NCBI GenBank assembly: GCA_900540805.1
Contig: UQHL01000001.1
Location: forward strand, 248,001 to 312,000
Direction of reading: 5' to 3'
Source: an uncultured Eubacteriales bacterium
GTDB taxonomy: Bacteria; Bacillota; Clostridia; Christensenellales; Borkfalkiaceae
DNA: 64,000 nucleotides
Each line of letters opens with the position of its first letter. The stretch's first letter is position 1. Position numbers and translations under genes: made by a program. The notes under the pieces were generated by a model. The model was not told the origin of the DNA. It did not search any database and was given only the letters and a program-made list of their open reading frames with translations. Shown piece by piece: positions 1-9,283 of this stretch.

Positions 1-572
1 CCCGACTTTATCTGTTCAATCCAAAGAGGAATGACGCTGCCGCGCGAACACATAACGTTTCCGTAGCGAGTGCAACAAATTTTCGTCGTGGTAGTCGTGC
101 GAGATTTCGCTACAATGACTTTTTCCATCATCGCCTTTGAGGTGCCCATCGCATTGACGGGGTAAGCGGCTTTATCCGTGGAAAGGCATATAACCGTCTT
201 TACACCTTCGTCAATAGCCGCCGTAAGAACGTTTTCCGTTCCGAGAACGTTCGTTTTGACCGCTTCAATGGGAAAGAATTCGCAACTCGGTACCTGTTTA
301 AGCGCCGCCGCGTGAAAGATATAGTCCACCCCATGCATAGCATTTTTTACAGAGGCGATATCGCGTACATCGCCAATATAGAATTTTATTTTTTCCGCTA
401 CTTCCGGCATTTTTGCCTGGAACTCATGACGCATGTCGTCCTGCTTCTTCTCATCGCGGGAAAAAATACGGATTTCTCCAATGTCTGTCTTCAAAAAGCG
501 GTTAAGTACAGCATTGCCGAAACTCCCCGTTCCGCCTGTTATCATTAATGTTTTTTTTACAAAAATTTTCAT
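1..572 (-). CDS. CapE/FnlA-like NDP-sugar 4,6-dehydratase (SDR), C-terminus cut by window edge
   Basis: Cytoplasmic short-chain dehydrogenase expected to act on UDP-GlcNAc as the first step to a dideoxy amino sugar of the capsule. Only about 190 N-terminal residues are in the window; the gene runs off base 1. Translation from the ATG at 570-572 shows a Rossmann start with GGTGSFG, then GDVRD, the HAAALKQVP motif of the FlaA1/CapD/CapE family, and STDKA. The usual YxxxK catalytic pair is replaced by MxxxK inside NAMGTSKAMMEK, the atypical arrangement known from CapE and FnlA. It is the last capsule gene visible, 38 bp after the FrhB-like gene. The dehydratase family is clear; the exact product sugar is inferred. 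Confidence 0.85.
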   Translation of the reverse strand, partial: MKIFVKKTLMITGGTGSFGNAVLNRFLKTDIGEIRIFSRDEKKQDDMRHEFQAKMPEVAEKIKFYIGDVRDIASVKNAMHGVDYIFHAAALKQVPSCEFFPIEAVKTNVLGTENVLTAAIDEGVKTVICLSTDKAAYPVNAMGTSKAMMEKVIVAKSRTTTTTKICCTRYGNVMCSRGSVIPLWIEQIKS

Positions 573-610
573 TTAAATACTCCTTAATATGAATGCAACT
601 GTTCATCTAA

Positions 611-1765
611 TTATTTCTTAAATGTAACCCTTAATTTATTATAGATTATTGATATTAATCGTCTGATTTTCCCCCCGTGAAATCTTTTAACAACAACATA
701 ATTAAAACCCTTTGAATAATCTTTCCAAAATGCATCATATTCCTTCGACTTAGATACCGATCTTGTTAAATGTGGTTGAGTTGTATCTTCGATATTGACC
801 GGGAAATAATTCATCTTATCCTTGATTAAATCAAATATTTTTATTCCCTTTTCTGAATTAATCATTGCAAACGATACCCCTTTTTTATCAAATTTTTCAG
901 GGTGACTTTTATCAAGTCCCCAAAAATCCCCCATAGTAATATCACCAACGCGATCTTTTGTTGCAAACTTACAAGTGTAACATGATTCCCTTAAACACAT
1001 ATTCGAGAGAAAAAATCTCTTGTATAATTGTGATTCATAGCTTTGATTATCAACAGTTCCATCTTCAAAAACATTTGATTCTGTATATACATTCCACCCT
1101 TTTATTTTATCTCTAAAGATATGCATTAATATTTTTTTATTTGCTTTTTTTTCAGCATAAAAGATGTAATCATGTAGAATCAAAGGACTTACTACACCAT
1201 GACAAATAAAATCAACCACAGTTAGATTTTTTGTATTTATTCTTTTAGCAGAAAGGAATAATTTAAGTGCAGCACACTGACAAGGAGTTCCAACAAAAAA
1301 GACCAAAGTATTTCTCTTTAAATCAGATGAAATAGAATTATATACTCCATCCAAATTACTTTGACTATATTTTGCTCCCCTCATTGCCGAATAATCTTCT
1401 GTAACTCTTATATGCTTTATTTCACCATTCTTAAAAATTGCGCCGTATATTGCCCCACGATTTTTTATATAATAATCTGCAATCAGTGAAAATAATCCTC
1501 CCGATGTACTTTGAAGTCTCTCTTCCTCATCATTATTAACAACTCCATATATGCCCCTGGCCGTTTTTTTCTCTAACTTCTCATTTTTTACAGGACATGC
1601 TTGAGTACATAGTCCACAATTCACACATAGTGCTTTGTCAATAGTCGGATATAAAAATCCTTTATCATCATTCTTCATAGATATCGCATTATATGAGCAA
1701 ATATGCAGACATGCTGCACAACCATAGCATTCATTTTTCTTGATTTGTTCAATAATATTATTCAT
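611..1765 (-). CDS. FrhB-like 4Fe-4S protein of polysaccharide loci (F420 hydrogenase/dehydrogenase beta family)
   Basis: Iron-sulfur flavoprotein-type oxidoreductase. Near the N-terminus there are two ferredoxin-like clusters, CYGCAACLHIC and CVNCGLCTQACP, followed by the FrhB N- and C-terminal domains (GGLFSLIADYY, FFVGTPCQCAALK, CHGVVSP, GDFWG). Family members often sit next to pyruvyl transferases in capsule loci, as here, but their substrate in these loci is unknown; redox chemistry on a glycan building block is an inference. The ATG at 1765 has GGTG six bases upstream. A GTG at 1774 in the same frame would overlap the flippase stop (1771-1773), so either start implies translational coupling. 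Confidence 0.8.
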   Translation of the reverse strand: MNNIIEQIKKNECYGCAACLHICSYNAISMKNDDKGFLYPTIDKALCVNCGLCTQACPVKNEKLEKKTARGIYGVVNNDEEERLQSTSGGLFSLIADYYIKNRGAIYGAIFKNGEIKHIRVTEDYSAMRGAKYSQSNLDGVYNSISSDLKRNTLVFFVGTPCQCAALKLFLSAKRINTKNLTVVDFICHGVVSPLILHDYIFYAEKKANKKILMHIFRDKIKGWNVYTESNVFEDGTVDNQSYESQLYKRFFLSNMCLRESCYTCKFATKDRVGDITMGDFWGLDKSHPEKFDKKGVSFAMINSEKGIKIFDLIKDKMNYFPVNIEDTTQPHLTRSVSKSKEYDAFWKDYSKGFNYVVVKRFHGGKIRRLISIIYNKLRVTFKK

Positions 1766-1770
1766 AATAT

Positions 1771-3267
1771 TCACCGATTGTGTTTCAAAAAAAATTTAGG
1801 CATTCTCATCAAATCTCTATTAATAATACAGTTTGCACCAAATACAATTATTACATATACTATCAATAAAATAAAACCATAAAGAAAAAATATTGAATAT
1901 TTATCAATTCTAAATTCAAGAAGTGGAGCAATAATCACCGTAAGTATAAAAATTGAATAATTAACTCCTATCGTTAAAAGAGTCTTTAATGGGCTTCGTT
2001 TCATAATTTTCTTTTCTGCAAGCCAATTTAAATATATAACTTTTAGAGGCAACGCCAAAACAGTAGCAAGTAAAACTCCAGTAATACCAAAAAAATTTAC
2101 TAATATAATCGATAAAATAATATTAATTATTGCTTCAATAAGTGAAACATAACTGGTTTGCTTTGCATATCCAGCGACTCCAGACAAGTTCCCTGCAATA
2201 TATCTACTCCAAGACAACATCTGTATTAAACAAAACAATAATGGTAGCCATTTATAAATATAATTAATATCCGTTATACCTGTTGTATAAAGACGTATAA
2301 ACGGTATTATCAACAAATATGTCACACACATTAATATTGTCATGGCAGCTAAGAAAAATGAGTGGAATATATCATGCATTTTTTTATACTGTTCTCCCCC
2401 CTCAACATATGCATGTCCCAAATTATAATATATAGCCGAGTAAGCAGCGTTTAGCAATCCATTTATTGCAACAAAAACCATGTTATAGATAGAATACACA
2501 CTTGATAAAGAGGTTGAAACAAAAATTGATAAAACGATCATATCTGTTGAAGAAAAAACCGTCCATGCTATTTCAGTAACAACATAAGCATTTCGGTCTA
2601 CCAGTTTAACATCTTTTGACGCAGCTGAATAATCAATCCAACCATATTGCCTCCTCATATAGGTACGATAAATAAACAATGTAATAAGTGAAACTACAAA
2701 ATAACCAATCTGAATAAATGCAATGTTAATATTAAATAAAGATAATACAATCCGTACTGTATTACAAAGTATCTTTGTCAACAAAGAAATAGTAATTACA
2801 ATATAATTTTTCCCACTAGCTCCAAGAAAACATGTCCATGTGTTTATAAAATAAAATGAAACAACACTAGTTAATCCTTCAAAAAATGTATAAAACATTA
2901 TTGTAAGATAATTAACTTCTGTTTTGAGTACAAAAGGGATTAAAACCGATAAAACAACAATTCCTATAAAATAGATAACAGAAATTTTCCTATAATATCT
3001 TTGCGCTGCAGACATATAGAATGAAATACCCTTTCTATCATTCTCTTTTATTGGTTTATATAGAGCATTTTTAGCAGATGCTGATATACCTGCCTCCAAC
3101 AATGCCATATAAGTGAAAATTTGCGTTATTGTGCTAATAAGTCCATTGGTATCTGATCCGTAATGAATTAATACTATTCGCGGAATAACAAGTCCCATCA
3201 CAAGAATAATTAATTGGCTACCGATACTTATCACAAAATTAAGTATTGTCTTTTTGGTATTAGTCAT
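1771..3267 (-). CDS. Wzx-type polysaccharide flippase
   Basis: Integral membrane protein of about 498 residues with a dozen or more hydrophobic segments and the Polysacc_synt/MATE-like start (KKTILNFVISIGSQLIILVMG; IPRIVLIHYG). It should move the undecaprenyl-linked repeat unit across the membrane for the Wzy polymerase encoded at 7919. I chose the ATG at 3267 because AGGGG lies seven bases before it; an in-frame ATG six codons upstream lacks a better site. It ends by overlapping the FrhB-like gene. Confidence 0.85.
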   Translation of the reverse strand: MTNTKKTILNFVISIGSQLIILVMGLVIPRIVLIHYGSDTNGLISTITQIFTYMALLEAGISASAKNALYKPIKENDRKGISFYMSAAQRYYRKISVIYFIGIVVLSVLIPFVLKTEVNYLTIMFYTFFEGLTSVVSFYFINTWTCFLGASGKNYIVITISLLTKILCNTVRIVLSLFNINIAFIQIGYFVVSLITLFIYRTYMRRQYGWIDYSAASKDVKLVDRNAYVVTEIAWTVFSSTDMIVLSIFVSTSLSSVYSIYNMVFVAINGLLNAAYSAIYYNLGHAYVEGGEQYKKMHDIFHSFFLAAMTILMCVTYLLIIPFIRLYTTGITDINYIYKWLPLLFCLIQMLSWSRYIAGNLSGVAGYAKQTSYVSLIEAIINIILSIILVNFFGITGVLLATVLALPLKVIYLNWLAEKKIMKRSPLKTLLTIGVNYSIFILTVIIAPLLEFRIDKYSIFFLYGFILLIVYVIIVFGANCIINRDLMRMPKFFLKHNR

Positions 3268-3309
3268 TCCTTTACCCCTATGCAATAAAAAATCTCTCTA
3301 TTTTGATTA

Positions 3310-4398
3310 TCACTTTATGAATTTTTTTAAGTATTCAAGAGAACGTTCTCTATATATTGCTATTTTTTGATTTACATTTTTATAATCTATTCTCCTCCAG
3401 TCACTTTCCTTGAAGTCATAGATCATATGCGATGAAAGTTCTAACATATTAAGTAAATCAACTATTCGAGAGTTTACGTTCACATTTCTGGAGAGCAGTG
3501 TATTGAATGGTTTATTAAAAGTAAGTGAAAAAACAGTACCGTGAAATGAATCTGTCATCACACCAGCAGCATTAGCAAAAAGTGAAACAAATTCTTTCAA
3601 CGACACATTACTTTTCATTTCTATTCCATGAAATTTCTTTTGCATATACATATTATCTATTGCAATTACTTTTATGCCCTTTGCTGTAGCAAACTTTAGT
3701 GCTTCCGCAAAGCCGGTTACATTATAGCGTAAAAAATAGCAAAGAATATAATCTCCATGGGGATTTAATGAGGTGTCAATTAGTTCCTTCCATTGTAATT
3801 CATCTAATAGTAATACAGGATCACATGTTACAGGAACTATCTTATTAATCAAATTTGAAACAATTCTAGCACCACTTGTTTCACGAACGGATATCCCATT
3901 ATATTGACTTAAAAGTCTAATATAATCAGCTCTTACTTGTTTGGGTATCTCTTGATAACCAAAACTTGCAGAATATGCAACTTTTTTTGTATAATCGTCC
4001 ACAAAATCTAATAAATAGGTATAATCAGAATTTGATCCATAATTATTCCAAATCTGGTCACTACCAGAAATAAATAGATCATATATAGAATTTGTTTCTT
4101 TGATTGTATCTAATTTATAAACTTTACTGCTTAAATATTTATTTTCACTTTCAAATGCTCGAAAAGTACTTGCTAGTTTCTTCTTTTGTGGAAAGTTAGC
4201 TATTCTCTTAACTATTGCTTTTAAAGACTTTATATTTTTGGGCAGTACTTTGTAATAATCCCCCTCTATATAATTACAGCGGTAGTCAATGACTTCGGCT
4301 TCATGTCCCAAATTTTTCAATTTTACTGAAAGCGCAAAGGCTTGTAAAGCTGCTCCATAATTCAAAGCCCTGTGGTAAGTTATAATACCTATTTTCAT
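3310..4398 (-). CDS. Polysaccharide pyruvyl transferase family protein
   Basis: Transfers pyruvate from PEP to a sugar hydroxyl to form a ketal on the capsule, judging by family. The N-terminus MKIGIITYH...NYGAALQAFAL is typical, followed by the DLFISGSDQIW block, SASFGY and the C-terminal TDSFHGTVFS motif. Length is about 362 residues, usual for the family. The start at 4398 matches the family N-terminus; the frame stays open upstream but that segment has no family resemblance. The gene lies 42 bp before the flippase and just downstream of the broken IS110 element, which may have separated it from the rest of the operon. Confidence 0.83.
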   Translation of the reverse strand: MKIGIITYHRALNYGAALQAFALSVKLKNLGHEAEVIDYRCNYIEGDYYKVLPKNIKSLKAIVKRIANFPQKKKLASTFRAFESENKYLSSKVYKLDTIKETNSIYDLFISGSDQIWNNYGSNSDYTYLLDFVDDYTKKVAYSASFGYQEIPKQVRADYIRLLSQYNGISVRETSGARIVSNLINKIVPVTCDPVLLLDELQWKELIDTSLNPHGDYILCYFLRYNVTGFAEALKFATAKGIKVIAIDNMYMQKKFHGIEMKSNVSLKEFVSLFANAAGVMTDSFHGTVFSLTFNKPFNTLLSRNVNVNSRIVDLLNMLELSSHMIYDFKESDWRRIDYKNVNQKIAIYRERSLEYLKKFIK

Positions 4399-4689
4399 TT
4401 TTATTTCATACACTAATATTGTTTGGATTTGAACCATTTTACGGATCAACAACATTACTTTGTTTGCATTGGTTGGATAGAGTAAGGGAAGAATTTTTTA
4501 AAGGCTACTCGACATCTTCCCAAATGGTATAATATAATATTATATTATTTTATAATATCTCATAGAATAAAGGATCTTGCGCGAATTATCTTTGTTGTCC
4601 TTAAAAAAGCCTTCCATTCTCTTAACCTGCTGGTAAAATAGAGTAAAATTATCCCATGAGTTTTTCATTATCTTTCCTTTCTGTAAAAT

Positions 4690-4898
4690 TTATGTTATAA
4701 TTTTTTCCGTTGAATAGAGGTCGCAGCTAACCTGCTTAAGACTTCAGTTCTTCCTGCGAAGAGTTGCGCCTCTTTCTCTACGTGATTGTGCGAATAAGCT
4801 GGATGATATTTTATTATCCTTTTTCCTAACCAGTCTGTACCTGCGTAGTGAAAGCGGATATCCTTTATTCATTCTATTTTTACCTCGGAAGCACTCTC
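4690..4898 (+). ncRNA. Candidate IS110 bridge RNA and left-end non-coding region
   Basis: IS110-group elements carry a structured non-coding RNA between their left end and the transposase start. Here TATAAT at 4696-4701 could be a -10 box giving a transcript from about 4708. The following stretch folds readily. AGAGG (4716-4720) can pair with CCTCT (4769-4773), enclosing a perfect TCGCAG (4721-4726)/CTGCGA (4754-4759) stem. A second hairpin is formed by GGATGATA (4801-4808) and TATTATCC (4812-4819). The length from about 4708 to the transposase ATG (4899) is about 190 nt, near the size known for IS621. Loop target matching was not tested, so this is inferred from position and structure. Confidence 0.5.
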
Positions 4899-6070
4899 AT
4901 GTTTTACATCGGCATAGACATTGCCAAACGTTCTCACCAAGCGGTCGTTACGGATGTTTCGGGAAACATCATCGCCAAGCCTTTCAACTTCAAAAACTCT
5001 GCTGCGGGCTATGACCAATTCCTTTCCGCTCTTGAAAACAATTCCGTTTCAAAAGAATGCTGCGTCATTGGTCTGGAATCTACCGGGCACTATTGGTATC
5101 CGCTCTATTTCTTTCTCGTTGAACACAAATTCACGTTAAGGTATTTAATCCCATTCAGACTGCCGCATTCAGAGAAATCACGATTCGTAAGGTAAAGAAC
5201 GACAATCTCGACAGCATCATGCTTGCTGATTTTACTCGGTTCGGACGCTATTCGGAAACGTATATTCCCTCCGAGAATATGCTTGCACTCAAGAACCGCT
5301 CACGCTTTTGCCTATCTGTCTGCGATATCTGCGGCAGTCTCAAAAAACAAACCATTGTCCTTTTAGATCTCGTTTTCTCCGAATATGCTACCGTTTTCTG
5401 CGATATTTTCGGCACTACAAGCAATTGTTGGAGAAATACTCTACTCCAGACGAATTCTCCGAAATTTCAACCACAAAGCTCGCCTATTTTATTCTTAAAG
5501 CCAGTCGTGGTAGAAACGGCAGAGAAAAAGCAGAGCTTATCAAGGCTACCTCTCAGAATTCCGTAGGCATTTCATACGCAATCGATACGTTCTCCTTTGA
5601 GATCAAACAGCTCATAGAACAAATCGAATTTATGGAAAACCAACTTTCCGAAATAGATGCTGAAATGGCAAAGTTGCTCGCAGAGTCCGAATATTCCGTC
5701 GTCACTACCATAAGCGGCATCGGTCCCACGTTGGGAAGTATCATCGTCAGCGAAATCGGAGATATCGAGCGTTTGAAACTTCTTCCAAGCTCGTTGCCTA
5801 TGCCGGCTTAGACGCTTCTGTAAAACAATCCGGAGAATTCAACTCCACACAGAATAAAATTTCTAAACGCGGTTCTCCATATCTTCGCAGAGCGCTTTGG
5901 ATGGCAGCTTTTCTGTCCTTGCAATGCGATCCGGCACTCTACGATTATTACTCCGTCTTCGCGCGAGAGGGAAATCCCATCGTCTCGCAACAACTGCCGC
6001 GGCAAGAAAGCTCTGTATCATCGTTTGGGCTATCATGAAATCCAAACAACCTTATTCGCCGCACATTTAA
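4899..6070 (+). pseudogene. IS110-family transposase, broken by four single-base deletions
   Basis: DEDD (RuvC-like) transposase of the IS110 family. The start MFYIGIDIAKRSH, the GLESTGHYWYP block, KNDNLDSIMLADF, the ISGIGP region of the C-terminal Tnp_20 domain and the end WAIMKSKQPYSPHI are all recognisable, but in different frames. Frame changes lie near 5140 (TTAAGGTATT), 5422 (AGCAATTG), 5790 (TTGAAACTTC) and 5965 (GGGAAATCCC). Each is repaired by adding one base, and no in-frame stop is needed beyond those changes. The terminal TAA is 6068-6070. Genes around it are intact, which argues for real decay rather than poor sequence. It interrupts the capsule operon on the opposite strand. Confidence 0.88.
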
Positions 6071-6094
6071 TATTTTCGTTTCAGTGTCCTTTTC

Positions 6095-6124
6095 AGCCGT
6101 CCGCATACGAACGGCTTTTTTGCT
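6095..6124 (+). terminator. Intrinsic terminator after IS110 transposase
   Basis: AGCCGT (6095-6100) pairs with ACGGCT (6111-6116) around a short loop and is followed by a run of T. It lies 25 bases after the transposase stop. Confidence 0.7.
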
Positions 6125-6319
6125 TTACGTCTTACTTTCGTGTCACCCCCCCAAAAAAAATCTTAAATTAATACCATCTTTTGCTTGATTTTCAATAGCT
6201 GGTCTGGTCTTGATTTCTAAGTCTGAACTTACCAGCAACCCTTGATTACCTTTTTACGTACCTTTCATACCTCTAAATTTTTTACCCTATTTCCTATTTT
6301 TCGCTTGATATTTTAATAA

Positions 6320-7180
6320 TTAACTCCTATATCTATACTTCATTTTTATAAAGCGCAAAAAACCAAAAATTTTATCAGACAATGTAAAAAATTTTTTTCT
6401 ATATTCCTTTTTTTTCGATAAATCCTTAATCAAAAAGGTATATGAATATGCTTTTTCCCTATAAATTCTATTCTTATAAATTTCCCATTTTTGATAAAAG
6501 TAATTTACATATCCACAAGGATTATTTTTATACAGTTCTAATATATTTTTAGTATAACCATCTTCACAATATTCGCAAATAGTTATTTCTTCTGGAATAT
6601 AAAGATATTTATAGCTAACGTCTATTATATCATATACTATTGATTCCGTAATGAATTTTTCACCCTCAATTACTGGAAATGGAAATTTTTTTATAACACT
6701 CGTTTTAAAAACAATTGTAGTTTCTCCATTAAATCCGTTATCATACAAATCATGCAATGTTATAATCTTTTTAGATACTTTAGCTTGTTGAATATCTTGT
6801 CCTTGCAATGTCTTCAGGAAGATAATACCCCCTATCGATATTCCACTTGGAATATCATTCATTGATTTACAAATTATTTCAACTGCACTATCAATTAAAT
6901 AATCGTCAGAGTCAACACAAACAAAATACGAGGTATTTGTCAAAGACACACCGTAATTGTGAGCTCTCATTTTTCCCTCGTTTTGTTGCTTGTAATAGTA
7001 TATTGTAATTATATTTTCTGATATCCATTCCCTGACAATATCCTCGGTATTATCCATTGACCCATCATCAACAATTAACCACTCGAAATCTTTATCTCTT
7101 TGAGCGCATAAGCTACAATACAATCTAAAAAGTTTATTCGCGCGATTATATGTTGGAGTAAAAATTGTCAATTTTTTCAT
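6320..7180 (-). CDS. GT-A family 2 glycosyltransferase
   Basis: Cytoplasmic glycosyltransferase of 286 residues that should add one sugar to the lipid-linked repeat unit. The N-terminal TIFTPTYNRANKLFRL, LIVDDGSMDNT and VDSDDYL (metal-binding DXD-like) motifs are those of GT2. Donor and acceptor cannot be told from sequence. It follows the GT32-like gene by three bases and is the last gene before the IS110 insertion on this strand. It is AT-rich like its neighbours. Confidence 0.85.
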   Translation of the reverse strand: MKKLTIFTPTYNRANKLFRLYCSLCAQRDKDFEWLIVDDGSMDNTEDIVREWISENIITIYYYKQQNEGKMRAHNYGVSLTNTSYFVCVDSDDYLIDSAVEIICKSMNDIPSGISIGGIIFLKTLQGQDIQQAKVSKKIITLHDLYDNGFNGETTIVFKTSVIKKFPFPVIEGEKFITESIVYDIIDVSYKYLYIPEEITICEYCEDGYTKNILELYKNNPCGYVNYFYQKWEIYKNRIYREKAYSYTFLIKDLSKKKEYRKKFFTLSDKIFGFLRFIKMKYRYRS

Positions 7181-7183
7181 AAT

Positions 7184-7912
7184 TTACTTTTTTCCATGCA
7201 TTAGTTTGCTAATATACTGTGAAATCTTAGGTCCCATTAAGTGCTTTATCTTATAAATAAATTTTTCATATCCTGTTTTCCAAGATTGCGTATAGTGATG
7301 AATAGCTCGAGTATTTTTTGTTTTATGCATCTTACCCGTTTTATAATCTAATGGACAAAAATAATCTTTTGGATAAATATTAATTCCTTCAACACTTTGA
7401 ATTTCTTTACTATCTTTCAATCCATGTTGCTTCAAGATTTCCGTCGTATAATAGACAATCGTTGTTTGATTCATAGAGCCATCCTCATTCATAAAAGTCA
7501 TTGAATGGTATATATCTAGAATCGTCTTATATAAGCTAAGTCCTATATTAGCAGCAAGTCCCAGACCTGGAGCAACATTTACCCCGCTTTCAATTGCCAT
7601 GAAAGGTCCTTTTTCAAGAATATCATCTATTGAATTTATTAGTTCTACATCAGTATCAAAATACAAGCCTCCATTTTCATATAATATCTTAAATCTCGCA
7701 TAATCACTGACAAATGCCCATTTTTTTTGTTCAAAAGCCTCTCTCGCGTATTGGCATGAATTAAAATTAAAATTTGATTCGTTCCATTCTTTTATTTCGT
7801 AGTTGGGAAGATATTTTTTCCAACTTTCAATACATTTTCGAGCAAGAGGGGGTAATGGATTGCCCCCAAACCAACAATAGTGAATTACCTTGGGAATATT
7901 ATTGCTAATCAT
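7184..7912 (-). CDS. GT32-like glycosyltransferase (Gly_transf_sug, DXD motif)
   Basis: 242 residues beginning IPKVIHYCWFGGNPLPPLARKCIESWKKYLPNYE, the standard opening of capsular glycosyltransferases related to OCH1/GT32. The domain continues with WAFVSDYARFKILYENGG and LYFDTDVELI, where DTD is the metal-binding DXD. It should act on the inner face of the membrane in repeat-unit assembly. It sits between the polymerase (six bases upstream) and a GT2 (three bases downstream), so it is translated as part of one operon. Confidence 0.88.
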   Translation of the reverse strand: MISNNIPKVIHYCWFGGNPLPPLARKCIESWKKYLPNYEIKEWNESNFNFNSCQYAREAFEQKKWAFVSDYARFKILYENGGLYFDTDVELINSIDDILEKGPFMAIESGVNVAPGLGLAANIGLSLYKTILDIYHSMTFMNEDGSMNQTTIVYYTTEILKQHGLKDSKEIQSVEGINIYPKDYFCPLDYKTGKMHKTKNTRAIHHYTQSWKTGYEKFIYKIKHLMGPKISQYISKLMHGKK

Positions 7913-7918
7913 ATGTTT

Positions 7919-9259
7919 CTATCCTTTTATACTCCTATTTTTTCCACAAATATAAGTAAACGTCATAAGCATTATAAAATATATCCATGTTTTTCCTGAA
8001 AAAGTTCTTAATGCGGTTAATCCATATGTTAAAAATGTCAATAATGGTAATATACAATATTTTGAAGTTAAATTTCCATAAGATCTACTAAGTTTTAATT
8101 TTGCTAATCTAATTAAAACACAGATTGCAATCAATCCAACCACACCATATGACATTATAATATCAAAAACTAAATTATGAGCTGAAAGAGAGAACAATTC
8201 GTCAATATTTTTACCGATGTTGGGATAGTTAATAGTGCCGAGTCCAAAAAGAAGAGCTCTTGTATGTGTACTAAGATATCTTAAACATGATATCCATATT
8301 TCTCCTCTAATCCCCACGCCACTATCTTCCTCTGAACGTTTAATTACATTTGAAATTATCCATTCAAAGCCATCCATAGTCAAAAAGCAAATAACGGCGA
8401 TAATTGTAATACATATTACAAAGAAACCTTTCTTGCGTTGCTTTTTTTCACCTATAGAAAACAGAATCAAAAGACCAAAAAAGGCTATCATACAGAGATA
8501 AAATGAGCGACTAAAAGAAAGTACTGCTCCAAATACTGAAATACAAATTGAAATTATAGAAAAAAGTCTTGTCTGCTTGGAACTAGACTTATTTACTATT
8601 AAAAAAATTATATTAACAGAAACGCATATTGCTGCAAATAATGGAATTCCCATTGCCCCAGCTAGTGAAGAATGGGTTTCTGTGCCTAATCTATATACAT
8701 ACTCTGCTTCTTTGGATGCCCTGATAAATTGTAAGATTGATCCATATGAAAGAAAACTTACTCCTATTATTATAACTACACATATATTGAAACACAATAC
8801 AAACTTTGTTGTATCAATTTCCATACTATCAATATTGGAAATCCATAGAATAAATAATAGTAGAAATGAACTTACATTAATAAAGGAAAATGGACTGGCC
8901 CCCGATAACAATGGATTATCATTTATAAATTCCAAAAGGAATAACAGCAATACGGATAGAAACGCAATATAGTTCATTTTCGCAGCTTTTTTACTGAAAA
9001 CTAATTTAAAGCAAAAAATTAAAACTAAAATAGAGAAAACGTTTCTATTATTAATTATTATCATGCTTTCAAAAGCTGCTATTTGAATAAGTAAATAATA
9101 TGCATTTTCTTTTTTTGAAAACAGCATTACAACTATAGCTATAATTATAGAAGCCACATTAAATATTTTATTAGTAGTTATACTTGATATTCCTAATAAG
9201 GAAATAACGATTATATTAGGTAGCAGTTGACGCATTAAATGACCATTTTTCAAATTCAC
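7919..9259 (-). CDS. Wzy-type O-antigen/capsule polymerase
   Basis: 446-residue integral membrane protein with about ten to twelve hydrophobic segments and a large hydrophilic loop near residues 290-350 containing IRGEIWISCLRYLSTHTRALLFGLG and SAHNLVFDIIMSYG. This is the Wzy_C-like layout of O-antigen ligase/polymerase proteins. It should join flipped repeat units on the outer face. Translation probably starts at the GTG at 9259, which has a strong GGAGG nine bases upstream; the next in-frame ATG is eight codons further in. Sequence conservation in this family is low, so the call rests on topology, loop motifs and locus. Confidence 0.82.
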   Translation of the reverse strand: MNLKNGHLMRQLLPNIIVISLLGISSITTNKIFNVASIIIAIVVMLFSKKENAYYLLIQIAAFESMIIINNRNVFSILVLIFCFKLVFSKKAAKMNYIAFLSVLLLFLLEFINDNPLLSGASPFSFINVSSFLLLFILWISNIDSMEIDTTKFVLCFNICVVIIIGVSFLSYGSILQFIRASKEAEYVYRLGTETHSSLAGAMGIPLFAAICVSVNIIFLIVNKSSSKQTRLFSIISICISVFGAVLSFSRSFYLCMIAFFGLLILFSIGEKKQRKKGFFVICITIIAVICFLTMDGFEWIISNVIKRSEEDSGVGIRGEIWISCLRYLSTHTRALLFGLGTINYPNIGKNIDELFSLSAHNLVFDIIMSYGVVGLIAICVLIRLAKLKLSRSYGNLTSKYCILPLLTFLTYGLTALRTFSGKTWIYFIMLMTFTYICGKNRSIKG

Positions 9260-9283
9260 ACTAAAATTCCTCCGTAAATAATG

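Larger units (their letters stand above)
4640..6124 (+). mobile_element. Decayed IS110-family insertion sequence (ends approximate)
   Basis: The element comprises the structured left-end non-coding region, the frameshifted transposase and a short right end. IS110 elements lack terminal inverted repeats and leave no long target duplication, so the exact ends cannot be fixed by eye. The limits given are the start of the probable bridge-RNA promoter region and the end of the terminator after the transposase. Codon use in the transposase is more GC-rich than in the AT-rich capsule genes on both sides, consistent with a separate origin. Confidence 0.65.

Noticed and set aside
4425..4435. GGATTTGAACC identical to part of the tRNA-Ser T arm, considered as a second att site
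   Set aside because: Only 11 bases match, and this is a very common tRNA-arm string. The flanks do not continue the match, so it does not support an element end.
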